This document shows, one piece after another, positions 26,571 through 35,372 of a stretch of 64,000 bases of DNA. The stretch is taken from the NCBI GenBank assembly GCA_024103385.1, contig JAGFIT010000079.1:1-64000 (forward strand), given 5' to 3'. The stretch comes from Vicingus serpentipes (lineage in GTDB: Bacteria > Bacteroidota > Bacteroidia > Flavobacteriales_E > Vicingaceae). A program made the position numbers and the translations under genes. How positions within the stretch are numbered: position 1 is the first letter of the stretch; each line of letters begins with the position of its first letter. The notes under the pieces were generated by a model. The model saw only the letters and a list, made by a program, of their open reading frames with translations, did not search any database and was not told the DNA's origin.

Positions 26571-27070
26571 ACTCGATACTCAAATCGATGAGTAGCTAAA
26601 TCTTCATTTGCTTTAGCAATTTTCGTTTTCAAGTTTTCCTTATAAGATACAGTCTTAGCATACACCTCTTCGTTACCACTAGCAATAATTTGAGCTGCTA
26701 AAATTCCGGCATTTAATGCCCCGTCAATTGCCACGGTTGCAACAGGTATTCCTGGAGGCATTTGAGCAATTGCTAACAAAGCATCCATACCATCTAACGA
26801 AGCTTTAATAGGCACACCAATAACAGGAAGAGGAGTCATGGCAGCAATAACGCCAGGTAAATGCGCAGCCATACCGGCAGCGGCAATAATTACTTTAATA
26901 CCATTACTTTTTGCATTTTTAGCAAACGCCTCTACTTTTTCAGGAGTACGGTGAGCACTCAATGCATTCACTTCAAAAGGGATTTTCATTTCATTTAAAA
27001 ATTCAGCTGCTTTTTGCATTACAGGCCAGTCACTGGTGCTGCCCATTATTATACTTACTTGTGCTTTCAT
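26567..27070 (-). CDS. purE: 5-(carboxyamino)imidazole ribonucleotide mutase
   Basis: A 167-residue protein of normal class I PurE length. Substrate-binding motifs: SIIMGSTSDWPVMQKAA (~5-21), SAHRTPE (~39-45), IAAAGMAAHLPGV (~68-80) and GMDALLAIAQMPPGIPVATV (in two parts). It converts N5-CAIR to CAIR in purine synthesis. The carbonic anhydrase gene ends 11 bases upstream on the same strand, suggesting one operon linking bicarbonate supply (used by PurK to make N5-CAIR) to purine synthesis; that link is an inference. Confidence 0.96.
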   Translation of the reverse strand: MKAQVSIIMGSTSDWPVMQKAAEFLNEMKIPFEVNALSAHRTPEKVEAFAKNAKSNGIKVIIAAAGMAAHLPGVIAAMTPLPVIGVPIKASLDGMDALLAIAQMPPGIPVATVAIDGALNAGILAAQIIASGNEEVYAKTVSYKENLKTKIAKANEDLATHRFEYRV

Positions 27071-27081
27071 ATATTTAATAA

Positions 27082-27708
27082 TTAAAGATTAGAGAAGATT
27101 ACTTCGCCTGAGTCAACATTATACATTCCGCCAACAATACCTATTTCTTTATTATCGAGCATTTCTTTTAAAACAGGACTTTGTTTTTTAATGTTTTCGA
27201 TGGTCATTTCAACGTTAGTAGACGCGACTTTATCAACAAACTTCATATTTTTAGAGGTTCTATCTTCTGTTGGTTCTTTAACAGCGGCAACAGCAGGTTT
27301 TAGCTTACTAATTAAGCTTGTTAGGTTCCCCAATTTTGCATCATCACACGCCCCTTTTATTGCTCCACAGCTAGTGTGTCCTAATACAACAATTAGTTTA
27401 GATCCTGCAATCTTACAGGCAAATTCCATGCTTCCTAAAATATCTTCATTAACAAAGTTCCCAGCTATTCTAATGCTAAAAATATCTCCTAACCCTTGGT
27501 CAAAAACTAGCTCGGCAGAGACCCGAGAATCTATACAGCTTAATATAACAGCAAAAGGGAATTGCCCTTCACTTGTTTCATTTACCTGTTGCAAAAGGTT
27601 TCTATTGGCTTTTAAATTGTTTTGAAATCGAGTATTCCCTTCTTTCAAAAACTCCAACGCTTTTTCAGGGGTTATTGTATCTTGTGTTTCTTTTGTGTGT
27701 GTTCTCAT
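27082..27708 (-). CDS. beta-class carbonic anhydrase
   Basis: A 208-residue protein. The zinc site is visible as CIDSRV (Cys, with the Asp-Arg dyad) and GHTSCGAIKGACD (His and Cys). The N-terminal helix FLKEGNTRFQNN and DQGLGDIFSIRIAGNFV are standard for the beta class. It interconverts CO2 and bicarbonate in the cytoplasm or periplasm; I see no signal peptide. It starts 6 bases after the SulP transporter stop, a pairing known for bicarbonate handling. Confidence 0.94.
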   Translation of the reverse strand: MRTHTKETQDTITPEKALEFLKEGNTRFQNNLKANRNLLQQVNETSEGQFPFAVILSCIDSRVSAELVFDQGLGDIFSIRIAGNFVNEDILGSMEFACKIAGSKLIVVLGHTSCGAIKGACDDAKLGNLTSLISKLKPAVAAVKEPTEDRTSKNMKFVDKVASTNVEMTIENIKKQSPVLKEMLDNKEIGIVGGMYNVDSGEVIFSNL

Positions 27709-27714
27709 TTTTTA

Positions 27715-29322
27715 TCAAAATTTAGTTGAATATTTTTTTTCTAAGACTACTTTTTTAAATTGTTCATATGGATTGATAAGCTCATCTTCACTAATGTTAA
27801 TAGTGTTAACAGTTATGTTTCTGCTCTTAGCGTTTTGTTTAAAATCCTCAATAATCTCAATTACATCTGGATGAATGTCTTTTGTCTTAGTTCCATCAAT
27901 AGTTACTTCACTGTCATTAGGAAGGTGATTCAGTGTTTGAAGAATACTTCCTTTATTTAAGAAACTAACACTTTCTGCTAACTCAATTAAAATGGGATCT
28001 CCTTCTTTATAATTATCAAGATTAAAATAGTATGGAATTTTATAATTGTTATATAAGATGTAGAAAATGGCAACAGTTAATCCTAATCCAATACCTATTA
28101 ATAAATCAGTAAATACAATACCTAAAATAGTAACTATAAATGGGATGAACTGAGCTTTACCTACTTTGTATATTTGTTTAAATAGAGAAGGTTTTGCTAA
28201 TTTATACCCTACTATAAATAAAATTGCAGCTAAACTTGCTAGAGGGATTAAATTTAAAACAAGAGGGATTGTAATTACAGAGACTAATAATAGAATTCCG
28301 TGAAAAAATGCTGATGCTTTTGTTTTTCCTCCAGATTGAATGTTAGCAGAACTTCTTACAATTACTTGAGTAATTGGTAACCCTCCAATAAAACCCGAAA
28401 TAATGTTTCCCGTACCTTGAGCAAATAGTTCTCTGTTGGTTGGAGTAACTCTTTTGTCAGGATCTAATTTATCGGTAGCTTCTACACAAAGTAAAGTTTC
28501 TAAGCTAGCTACAATGGCAAGGGTTGCACCAATTATATAGACTTTTGGATTGCTCCATTGGGAAAAATCTGGTGTGGTAAATTGTCCAAAAAATCCTTCT
28601 ATAGATCCGGCTACAGGAATTTTAACCAAGTGATCTTTACTAATCATTAAAGAAGTTCCTTCAAAAATTAAGTTTAAAATTATACCTAAAGTTACCACCA
28701 CAAGTGGGCCTTGAATAATATTAAATAAGCTTATTTTTTTCATAAAAGGGCGCTCCCAAAGAATAAGTATAGCTAAAGAAAGCACTGCAATTATAGTTGC
28801 CCCAGGACTTATATAATCTAACATGTTTATTAGCTCAGAAAAGGTGTTTTGTCCATCAGGTTGTATAAAGTCCATATCTCCTTCAGGGTCTTTATCGTAC
28901 CCAAAAGCATGAGGTATTTGTTTTAAAATAATAATAATACCAATACCTGATAGCATCCCTTTAATTACGGAAGAAGGAAAATAATAACCGATAATTCCGG
29001 CTTTTACTAGGCCTAAAATAATTTGAATTACTCCGGCAACTATTACAGCGAGTAAAAATGTTTGGAAGCCGCCTAACTCTGGAATGGCAGTGATAACTAT
29101 TGCCGCTAAACCTGCCGCAGGACCACTAACCCCAAGAGGAGAACCACTTAGTAGAGCCACAACGGTTCCTCCAACTATTCCAGCTATAACTCCTGAAAAT
29201 AAAGGTGCACCTGATGCTAAAGCAATACCCAAACATAAAGGCATTGCTACTAAAAACACGACAATACTTGCCGGTAAATCATTTTTTAAGTTTGAAAAAA
29301 ATCCATTTTTTGTTGAATTCAT
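27715..29322 (-). CDS. SulP family anion (probably bicarbonate) transporter with STAS-like tail
   Basis: A 535-residue protein. About eleven or twelve membrane segments cover ~15-420. The SulP signature is seen in MPLCLGIALASGAPLFSGVIAGIVGG (in two parts) and GNIISGFIGGLPITQVIVRSSANIQSG. The C-terminal ~100 residues (FLNKGSILQTLNHLPNDSEVTIDGTKTKDIHPDV) form a STAS-like cytoplasmic domain. SulP proteins move sulfate, bicarbonate or related anions; coupling to a carbonic anhydrase gene 6 bases downstream points to bicarbonate, possibly sodium-driven. Substrate not proven. Confidence 0.9.
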   Translation of the reverse strand: MNSTKNGFFSNLKNDLPASIVVFLVAMPLCLGIALASGAPLFSGVIAGIVGGTVVALLSGSPLGVSGPAAGLAAIVITAIPELGGFQTFLLAVIVAGVIQIILGLVKAGIIGYYFPSSVIKGMLSGIGIIIILKQIPHAFGYDKDPEGDMDFIQPDGQNTFSELINMLDYISPGATIIAVLSLAILILWERPFMKKISLFNIIQGPLVVVTLGIILNLIFEGTSLMISKDHLVKIPVAGSIEGFFGQFTTPDFSQWSNPKVYIIGATLAIVASLETLLCVEATDKLDPDKRVTPTNRELFAQGTGNIISGFIGGLPITQVIVRSSANIQSGGKTKASAFFHGILLLVSVITIPLVLNLIPLASLAAILFIVGYKLAKPSLFKQIYKVGKAQFIPFIVTILGIVFTDLLIGIGLGLTVAIFYILYNNYKIPYYFNLDNYKEGDPILIELAESVSFLNKGSILQTLNHLPNDSEVTIDGTKTKDIHPDVIEIIEDFKQNAKSRNITVNTINISEDELINPYEQFKKVVLEKKYSTKF

Positions 29323-29433
29323 AGTACAATTTTTTTTTAAATCAATAGTAATTGATCCTGTTCGTAATTAGTTGGTTCGATTAAACTAAAATCGAAAAAG
29401 AATATCGCTAAAGAATAAACGAAGCGCATTGTA

Positions 29434-29739
29434 TTATGATAGTTCAGGAGGAGGAGTAGAAACTTCTGTAATGATAGGCTCTAATATTGGCTCTTTTATT
29501 TTTACTGTTAAATACAGAATAACACTAGTGTTATTTACCAATACCTCAAGCAAATCTTGTTTGTGTTCTTCTTTCTCTTCTTCCTCTACAATTTCGGTTA
29601 AAGACAACCCAAAATTATTCCAGTTAATATATTGTATGCCAAAAGTAAAATGGATAAAGATTAACAATAAAATAGCTATTACTCCTTTTTTTAAAGAAGA
29701 AGATGAGTTGTTGGTATGTTGCTGTTTCTTATTGAACAT
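29434..29739 (-). CDS. small single-pass membrane protein, unknown
   Basis: A 101-residue protein with a polar N-terminus (MFNKKQQHTNNSSSSLKKG), one hydrophobic segment (~20-36, VIAILLLIFIHFTFGI), then an acidic stretch (EIVEEEEKEEHKQD) and a proline-containing tail (STPPPELS). Its start overlaps the end of the TetR gene by 11 bases, so the two are likely cotranscribed. No recognisable domain. The opposite strand also has an open frame here but lacks any such coupling. Confidence 0.55.
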   Translation of the reverse strand: MFNKKQQHTNNSSSSLKKGVIAILLLIFIHFTFGIQYINWNNFGLSLTEIVEEEEKEEHKQDLLEVLVNNTSVILYLTVKIKEPILEPIITEVSTPPPELS

Positions 29740-30412
29740 TATCTATTGCTTGTAAAGTTAGTTGAGTATAGAACGCTGGAATAGCATCTTCTCCTTCAAC
29801 TACATCAGTTAATCTGGGTAAATGATCTGAAAAAAAGTGTTGATGATGGCTTCCTTCTATTATAGTAGAAACTAGCATATGCGGATATTTATAAGTGGGG
29901 TTAATTTCTATTATTAGATCACTAATTCTTTGAACCAATTTTTTGTACCCTGAGAAAGCACCTATTTTATTTTCGTTGCCTACACTTTTGGTCATATATG
30001 CTTTGGCTGACTCAGAAATTAAAATGTTACTCAGTTTAATTTCATTGATATGTGGAATATTTCCATCTTGTTGAATTTTTTCAGTAACTAACTTTATACT
30101 TCTTAAGAGGCGTTCTCTAGGGCAGTCAATATTTGTTATGGCAAATACTAGCTTATATTCCATCCATGCCCAATACCATGAAGTTAGGTAAAGCAGCAAT
30201 TTGTGTTTGTTTTCAAAATAGCGATATATGGAGGCTTCAGTTGACGATATAACAATTGCTAATTTTCGAAATGTAAATTCATCAAACCCAATATTATCAA
30301 TCATATTAATACTTTCACTTAATATCTTTTTTCCTAAATCGCTAGATTCAGGATCTTTCAGATAGATTTTCTGATTGACATTAATGCTAATATTTCCTAA
30401 AATTTGATTCAT
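29729..30412 (-). CDS. TetR/AcrR-family transcriptional regulator
   Basis: A 227-residue protein from the ATG at 30412. The helix-turn-helix covers ~22-70 (ILSESINMIDNIGFDEFTFRKLA, IVISSTEASIYRYFENKHKLLLYL, read in parts), followed by an all-helical ligand domain with a His-rich segment (EGSHHQHFFSDHLPRL). An ATG at 30442 would add ten hydrophobic residues, but it lies inside a 43-base palindrome that contains the promoter, so 30412 is preferred. Such regulators repress their own operon until a ligand binds. Likely targets are its own gene and the small membrane protein; the SulP-carbonic anhydrase genes downstream are also possible. Confidence 0.85.
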   Translation of the reverse strand: MNQILGNISINVNQKIYLKDPESSDLGKKILSESINMIDNIGFDEFTFRKLAIVISSTEASIYRYFENKHKLLLYLTSWYWAWMEYKLVFAITNIDCPRERLLRSIKLVTEKIQQDGNIPHINEIKLSNILISESAKAYMTKSVGNENKIGAFSGYKKLVQRISDLIIEINPTYKYPHMLVSTIIEGSHHQHFFSDHLPRLTDVVEGEDAIPAFYTQLTLQAIDNVQ

Positions 30413-30454
30413 TACTTGCAAATATAATAGTAACACTATCATTTTTGCAAGTAA
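30412..30454 (-). promoter_or_regulatory. nested palindromic operator-promoter of the TetR gene
   Basis: Perfect arms TTACTTGCAAA (30412-30422) and TTTGCAAGTAA (30444-30454) enclose a second inverted repeat ATAGT-AAC-ACTAT (30427-30439), and both have the same centre at 30433. On the minus strand a TATATTTG -7 box (30426-30419) falls in one arm and a TTG -33 element (30450-30448) in the other, 21 bases apart. A repressor bound here would cover both promoter elements. The predicted transcript start is close to the ATG at 30412, so the mRNA may be leaderless. Confidence 0.6.
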
Positions 30455-30555
30455 AACAACAACAATTTACCTAAAAAACTTATAAATTACTAAAAAACAA
30501 GTAGTTATTGGGTTCTTAAAAAAGGACTATTATCGAATATAACTGAGAAGTTAAT

Positions 30556-31101
30556 TCATTCTGAAATTTCAAATATATAATTAGCAGTTTTTCCACTACT
30601 TAATTTTTCTTGAATTTCTATTGTAAAGGGTTTTTCTACTTCTACTTTAAGTTCAAAGTTTTTGGAATTACTCCAACCGCCATTTTTAGCATTTTCTTTT
30701 GCAGGCCTATCTTTATAAACTCTTTTGTAAAGTTCTTTTCTTGAGTTATCTTTAGCAATAAGGGTATAGTTTTTTAAGTTAGCTGCATTAGCACTTTCAC
30801 GGTTAATATAAAAAACAACAATACCCCCTTGAGCATAGTCTTTATGTTTCTTTATTTGTTTTTTTTTGGCGTCACCTCTTAATGATCCATCATTCACTTC
30901 ATCAATCAGTTGTTTTAAATCGCGGTAGGTAATATTGGTAATAGTATGACCAGAGTTAGCCCCTTCAATTCTTTTAATTTTATTTTCCTTGAAGATTTTC
31001 ACTTCTCCTACTTTCCAATCAGCATCTTTATCAATTGCATTTTGAGCAGTAATAGATAATGTAAAAAAAGACAATAAGAAGAGAACGGCTAAATGTTTCA
31101 T
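30556..31101 (-). CDS. hypothetical secreted protein
   Basis: A 181-residue protein with a clear signal peptide (MKHLAVLFLLSFFTLSITAQ). The mature part is lysine-rich and basic in the middle (GDAKKKQIKKHKDYAQGG) with a beta-rich C-terminus (FELKVEVEKPFTIEIQEKLS). No family recognised. It lies between a bidirectional-looking terminator upstream (31139-31173) and the TetR promoter region, so it is probably a single-gene unit. Likely periplasmic. Confidence 0.6.
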   Translation of the reverse strand: MKHLAVLFLLSFFTLSITAQNAIDKDADWKVGEVKIFKENKIKRIEGANSGHTITNITYRDLKQLIDEVNDGSLRGDAKKKQIKKHKDYAQGGIVVFYINRESANAANLKNYTLIAKDNSRKELYKRVYKDRPAKENAKNGGWSNSKNFELKVEVEKPFTIEIQEKLSSGKTANYIFEISE

Positions 31102-31138
31102 TTTTTCTTTTAAAAATAAGAATAAAAATTTAAAAATA

Positions 31139-31173
31139 AAAAAGAGAGCGGTGAACTACTTCGCTCTCTTTTT
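31139..31173 (-). terminator. terminator after the T9SS BNR-like protein gene
   Basis: Stem AAAAAGAGAGCG / CGCTCTCTTTTT around an 11-base loop, 30 bases after the stop at 31204. The A and T runs on both sides would let it work in either direction. Confidence 0.8.
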
Positions 31174-31203
31174 ATAAATACCCCAAAAAAGACCCTAATT
31201 ATT

Positions 31204-32424
31204 TTATCGATGTATAATCTTTTGGGTAGTTATAATTTTTCCAGACAGCGAATTAACTACATTCAGGAAGTAAACACCTGAAGTAAGCCCTGAAGTGGTT
31301 AAAGTTATATCTTCGTTAGAAGAAGTGGTTCTGAAAATAGTCTGTCCTGTTACATTTATTAAACGTATGCTGATAGGCAGTTTGCTCTCATTCCTAATAT
31401 TTATATTATCAGTAAAAGGGTTAGGGTAGGCTGAAAAAAGGTTTTTAAACTTAAATTCATTTATTGCCGTAGGACCTGCTCCGTTTGATTTAACAGCTAA
31501 AAATGTAGCGAGGTAAAGATTTCCATTAAAAAAATCTGCTCTTCCCATAAAAGAAACATCATTTGAAGTTAAATCTCCGGTAATATCAATCCAAGTGTAA
31601 CCTGTATCTAAAGAGTAAAAAATACCATTATTAGCAGTATAAGAATATATAGTGTCATTTGCTCCTTGAATAAATCCACAAACCGTTGAAGATTTAATGG
31701 CTGTTGTAAGAGTGTCCCATGAAGCACCATTGTTGTCAGAATATTCCATACCAAAAGTGGTGTGGACTAGACGTCTACCACCAGAATGCTCAAACAGTCC
31801 GTTATACACTTTAGATCCGTTTGTTGAAACTACGGTCCAGTTTAATCCATCATCTGTTGACTCATAGATAGCAAAATTAGTACAAGCATAAAGATTGCTC
31901 CCAATTTTTGATAATTGATAGGTAGTTTGATTAGTTGCAATTCCTGTAGAAGAAGCACTCCAATTAACACCATCAGTAGAACGATAAATTCCGCCACCAG
32001 AAGAAACAGTAGCTTGATAAATACAGAAATAAGTACTACCAAACAGGTAAGTTGCAGCTACTGCTTTACTATTTGCTGCTCCTGTTGGTTGTAAACCAGT
32101 ATTTACACTTGTCCAATTAGCACCGTCATCACTAGAGCGGTAAAGACCATTTTTACTGCCATAATATAAAAAACTTCCAACACTTGAAATTCCACCACCA
32201 AATAAACCAAACCCAGATAAGCCATTATTTACAGGATTCCATGAGGTACCATTAGCTGAAGAATATGGACCAGCAGACGAAGAAGATAAAAACAGAATGT
32301 TATTGTGGACAGTTAAATCCTTTCCTGTTCCTTGGGCTCCAGGAGTTACGGTAGTCCAAGTTTGTGCCAAAAGTATTGAGCTACTGACTGTAATAGCAAT
32401 AAAAAATAGTAATGTTTTTTTCAT
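31204..32424 (-). CDS. secreted T9SS-sorted protein with BNR/sialidase-like beta-propeller repeats
   Basis: A 406-residue protein. Signal peptide ~1-20 (ending SSILLAQ). Residues ~25-310 contain repeated Asp-box-like segments (YRSSDDGANWTSV, YRSTDGVNWSAS, YESTDDGLNWTVV, YSDNNGASWDTL, YSLDTGYTWIDI), each S-x-D-x-G-x-x-W, as in propellers of the sialidase/Ycf48 type. Residues ~330-406 form a type A sorting domain (FSAYPNPFTDNINI, LTSGVYFLNV) for T9SS export. No catalytic residues are apparent, so it is probably adhesive or binding rather than an enzyme. Confidence 0.85.
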   Translation of the reverse strand: MKKTLLFFIAITVSSSILLAQTWTTVTPGAQGTGKDLTVHNNILFLSSSSAGPYSSANGTSWNPVNNGLSGFGLFGGGISSVGSFLYYGSKNGLYRSSDDGANWTSVNTGLQPTGAANSKAVAATYLFGSTYFCIYQATVSSGGGIYRSTDGVNWSASSTGIATNQTTYQLSKIGSNLYACTNFAIYESTDDGLNWTVVSTNGSKVYNGLFEHSGGRRLVHTTFGMEYSDNNGASWDTLTTAIKSSTVCGFIQGANDTIYSYTANNGIFYSLDTGYTWIDITGDLTSNDVSFMGRADFFNGNLYLATFLAVKSNGAGPTAINEFKFKNLFSAYPNPFTDNINIRNESKLPISIRLINVTGQTIFRTTSSNEDITLTTSGLTSGVYFLNVVNSLSGKIITTQKIIHR

Positions 32425-32506
32425 AATAAATATATTAAAGGTTATGACCTCAAATATATTAGATAGCTAAAACATTCAAAATAAGGCAAATGCCCTATTT
32501 ATAAAA

Positions 32507-34042
32507 TTACTTCAGTCTTTTTCTGATATCAAATTTATCTCTGAAAATGGTTTCGAGTTGACTTACGTTTACTCGTTCTTGCTCCATGGAATCTCTGTCT
32601 CTAATGGTTACAGAGTTATCTTCTAAGGTCTGGTGATCTACCATTATACAGTAAGGTGTTCCGATAGCGTCTTGTCTTCTATAACGTTTTCCAGGAGAAT
32701 CTTTTTCGTCATACTGACAATTATAATCAAACTTTAATACATCTAAAATTTCTCTAGCTTTTTCAGGTAATCCATCCTTACGAGTTAATGGCATAATAGC
32801 TATTTTTACAGGAGCTAAAAATCCTGGGATTTTTAAAACAGTTCTTTCCGAATCTCCTTCTAATTTTTCTTCTTGATAAGCTGCTGAAAGTATAGATAAG
32901 AATGTTCGATCTAACCCAACTGAAGTTTCCACGACAAAAGGAACATAGCTTTCATTCAACTCTGGATCGAAATACTGTAGTTTCTTGCCTGAATGTTTTT
33001 CATGTTGTTTTAAATCAAAATCTGTTCTAGAATGGATGCCTTCGAGCTCTTTAAATCCCATAGGAAAATTAAACTCAATATCACAAGCCGCATTGGCATA
33101 ATGCGCTAATTTAATATGATCATGAAAACGATAGTTTTCTACTGCTATTCCTAATGATTGGTGCCATTTAATACGTTCTTTTTTCCAATATTCATACCAT
33201 TTCATTTCTTCTCCTGGGCGCACAAAAAATTGCATTTCCATTTGTTCAAACTCTCGCATTCTAAAAATAAACTGGCGGGCAACAATTTCATTCCTAAAGG
33301 CTTTTCCTATTTGAGCTATTCCAAAAGGAATTTTCATTCTTCCTGTTTTTTGCACATTTAAGTAGTTTACAAAAATACCTTGAGCCGTTTCTGGTCTTAA
33401 ATAAATAGTACTAGCAGCGTCTGCTACAGAACCTATTTCTGTAGAAAACATCAAATTAAATTGCTTTACATCTGTCCAGTTTTTAGAACCACTTAGCGGA
33501 CAAGCAATTCCTAATTCTTCAATTAGTACTTTAATAGCAGGCATATCTTCTTCATCCATGGCTACCTTAAACCTTAAATGGATTTCGTCAATTTTTGCTT
33601 GATTTCTTAATACATTAGGATTGGTTGCTCTAAATTGTGTTTCATCAAAATCAGCTCCAAATCGTTGAATTCCTTTATCAACATCCTTTTGTATTTTTAA
33701 CCTAATTTTTTCAATGTATTCTTCTATTAAAACATCTGCCCGATATCTTTTTTTAGAATCTTTATTATCAATGAGAGGATCATTAAAAGCATCTATATGC
33801 CCTGAGGCTTTCCATGTTTCTGGGTGCATAAAAATGGCAGCATCAAGGCCAACAATGTTTTCGTGCATTTGTACCATTGCCTTCCACCAATACTCCTTGA
33901 TGTTTTTTTTGAGTTCACTTCCTAGTTGGCCATAATCATAAACAGCCGATAAACCATCGTAAATTTCACTTGATTGAAATACAAAACCGTACTCCTTAGA
34001 GTGGGCTATGATTTTTTTTAAATTATCTTCATTTGTTGCCAT
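32507..34042 (-). CDS. glyS: glycine--tRNA ligase (eukaryotic/archaeal-like alpha2 type)
   Basis: A 511-residue class II synthetase that charges tRNA-Gly. The N-terminal EIYDGLSAVYDYGQLGSELK, motif 2 GKAFRNEIVARQFIFRMREFEQMEMQ (in parts) and motif 3 VVETSVGLDRTFLSIL are visible, and the C-terminal anticodon-binding domain begins near PVKIAIMPLTRKDGLPEKA. This single-chain alpha2 type is usual in Bacteroidota, in contrast to the GlyQ/GlyS tetramer of other bacteria. It stands between the T9SS protein gene and odhB on the same strand, with its own 72-base upstream gap. Confidence 0.96.
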   Translation of the reverse strand: MATNEDNLKKIIAHSKEYGFVFQSSEIYDGLSAVYDYGQLGSELKKNIKEYWWKAMVQMHENIVGLDAAIFMHPETWKASGHIDAFNDPLIDNKDSKKRYRADVLIEEYIEKIRLKIQKDVDKGIQRFGADFDETQFRATNPNVLRNQAKIDEIHLRFKVAMDEEDMPAIKVLIEELGIACPLSGSKNWTDVKQFNLMFSTEIGSVADAASTIYLRPETAQGIFVNYLNVQKTGRMKIPFGIAQIGKAFRNEIVARQFIFRMREFEQMEMQFFVRPGEEMKWYEYWKKERIKWHQSLGIAVENYRFHDHIKLAHYANAACDIEFNFPMGFKELEGIHSRTDFDLKQHEKHSGKKLQYFDPELNESYVPFVVETSVGLDRTFLSILSAAYQEEKLEGDSERTVLKIPGFLAPVKIAIMPLTRKDGLPEKAREILDVLKFDYNCQYDEKDSPGKRYRRQDAIGTPYCIMVDHQTLEDNSVTIRDRDSMEQERVNVSQLETIFRDKFDIRKRLK

Positions 34043-34114
34043 GATGCGGCAAAAATAATTCTTTTTGTGTGAAAAGAAACGAGCTGAGGTTATTAATACG
34101 AACTAGATGTGAAA

Positions 34115-35365
34115 TTATAAGTTTAAAAGCACCTCTTCTGCACTTTTTCCGCCAAAGATAATAGTACTAGGATTTTCTAACATTTCTTTAACTGTTTTTA
34201 AAAAGCCAACAGATTCTTTACCATCAATTATTCTGTGATCATAAGATAAAGCTAAATACATGATAGGACGAACCTCTACTTTACCATTAATTGCTACAGG
34301 TCGCTCAACTATATTATGCATTCCTAATATTGCACTTTGAGGAGGATTAATAATAGGTGTACTCATCATAGAACCAAAAACACCACCATTAGTAATAGTG
34401 AAGGTTCCTCCTTCCATATCAGCAATATCAATTTTTCCATCACGTGCTTTAATGGCCAATCGTTTAATTTCAGCTTCTATTTCAGCTAAGCTTAGTTGTT
34501 CCGCATTTCTTACTACAGGCACCATTAATCCTTTTGGTGAACTTACGGCAATACCAATGTCCGCATAATCGTAAGAGATCATATAATCTCCGTCAATCAT
34601 AGAGTTTACTGCTGGATATAGACGTAAAGCTTCTGTTACTGCTTTAGTAAAAAACGACATAAACCCTAAGTTTACCCCATGTTTTTCTTTAAAAGCTTCT
34701 TTATATTTTGAGCGAAGATCCATGATAGGCTTCATGTCCAATTCGTTAAAAGTAGTCAACATGGCCGTTTCGTTTTTAACTGCAACCAATCGTTTTGCCA
34801 CATTTCTACGCAACATGCTCATTTTGTTTTTCTCTTCATCTCTTGTTCCTCCCCAACCTGCAGAAGCACTTGCATCAACGCCACTTGTTAGATAGGCTTC
34901 AATATCTCCTTTGGTAATTTTTCCTCTACTCCCCGTAGCTTTTATTTTACTAGGGTTAATTCCATTAGATGAAATCATTTCTTTAGCAACAGGAGTTGCT
35001 TTAATATTAGCAACAGAAGTTTTTCCCGGATTAGGATTTGGGGTGACATCAACTTTTTTTGTTTCTGCAACCACTTCTTCAACTATTTCTTTTTGTTCTG
35101 TTTTCGTTTTATGATTAGCGGGTTTTTTAGCTTTAGTATCAATTAAACAAACTACAGCTCCTACGGCAACAACATCACCTTCAGCTGCTTTTAAGGTAAT
35201 AACACCAGCTTCTTCTGCAGGTAATTCCAATGTTGCTTTATCAGAATCCACCTCAGCAATGGCTTGGTCTTTTTCTACATAATCACCGTCCTCAACTAGC
35301 CATTGAGCAATTTCTACTTCTGTAATTGATTCTCCTGGAGAAGGAACTTTCATTTCTAAAGCCAT
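34115..35365 (-). CDS. odhB: 2-oxoglutarate dehydrogenase E2, dihydrolipoyl succinyltransferase
   Basis: A 416-residue protein. The lipoyl domain (~1-77) has the lipoyl-lysine in [15 protein letters not shown] (K43). The peripheral subunit-binding domain lies at ~120-160 ([34 protein letters not shown], in parts). The catalytic acyltransferase domain (~190-416) carries the active-site [12 protein letters not shown]. It transfers the succinyl group from E1 to CoA in the TCA cycle. It starts 7 bases after the E1 gene stop, forming an odhA-odhB operon. Confidence 0.96.
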   Translation of the reverse strand: MALEMKVPSPGESITEVEIAQWLVEDGDYVEKDQAIAEVDSDKATLELPAEEAGVITLKAAEGDVVAVGAVVCLIDTKAKKPANHKTKTEQKEIVEEVVAETKKVDVTPNPNPGKTSVANIKATPVAKEMISSNGINPSKIKATGSRGKITKGDIEAYLTSGVDASASAGWGGTRDEEKNKMSMLRRNVAKRLVAVKNETAMLTTFNELDMKPIMDLRSKYKEAFKEKHGVNLGFMSFFTKAVTEALRLYPAVNSMIDGDYMISYDYADIGIAVSSPKGLMVPVVRNAEQLSLAEIEAEIKRLAIKARDGKIDIADMEGGTFTITNGGVFGSMMSTPIINPPQSAILGMHNIVERPVAINGKVEVRPIMYLALSYDHRIIDGKESVGFLKTVKEMLENPSTIIFGGKSAEEVLLNL

Positions 35366-35372
35366 ATTCTTT

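Noticed and set aside
29376-29396. Inverted repeat TTCGATT-N7-AATCGAA before SulP as a TetR operator
   Set aside because: It does not resemble the strong palindrome at the TetR promoter, and such short repeats are frequent in this sequence.
29429-29755. Plus-strand open frame opposite the small membrane protein gene
   Set aside because: The minus-strand frame overlaps the TetR gene by 11 bases in operon style and has an ordinary membrane-protein composition; the plus-strand frame is Ser/Cys-rich, as expected for a shadow.
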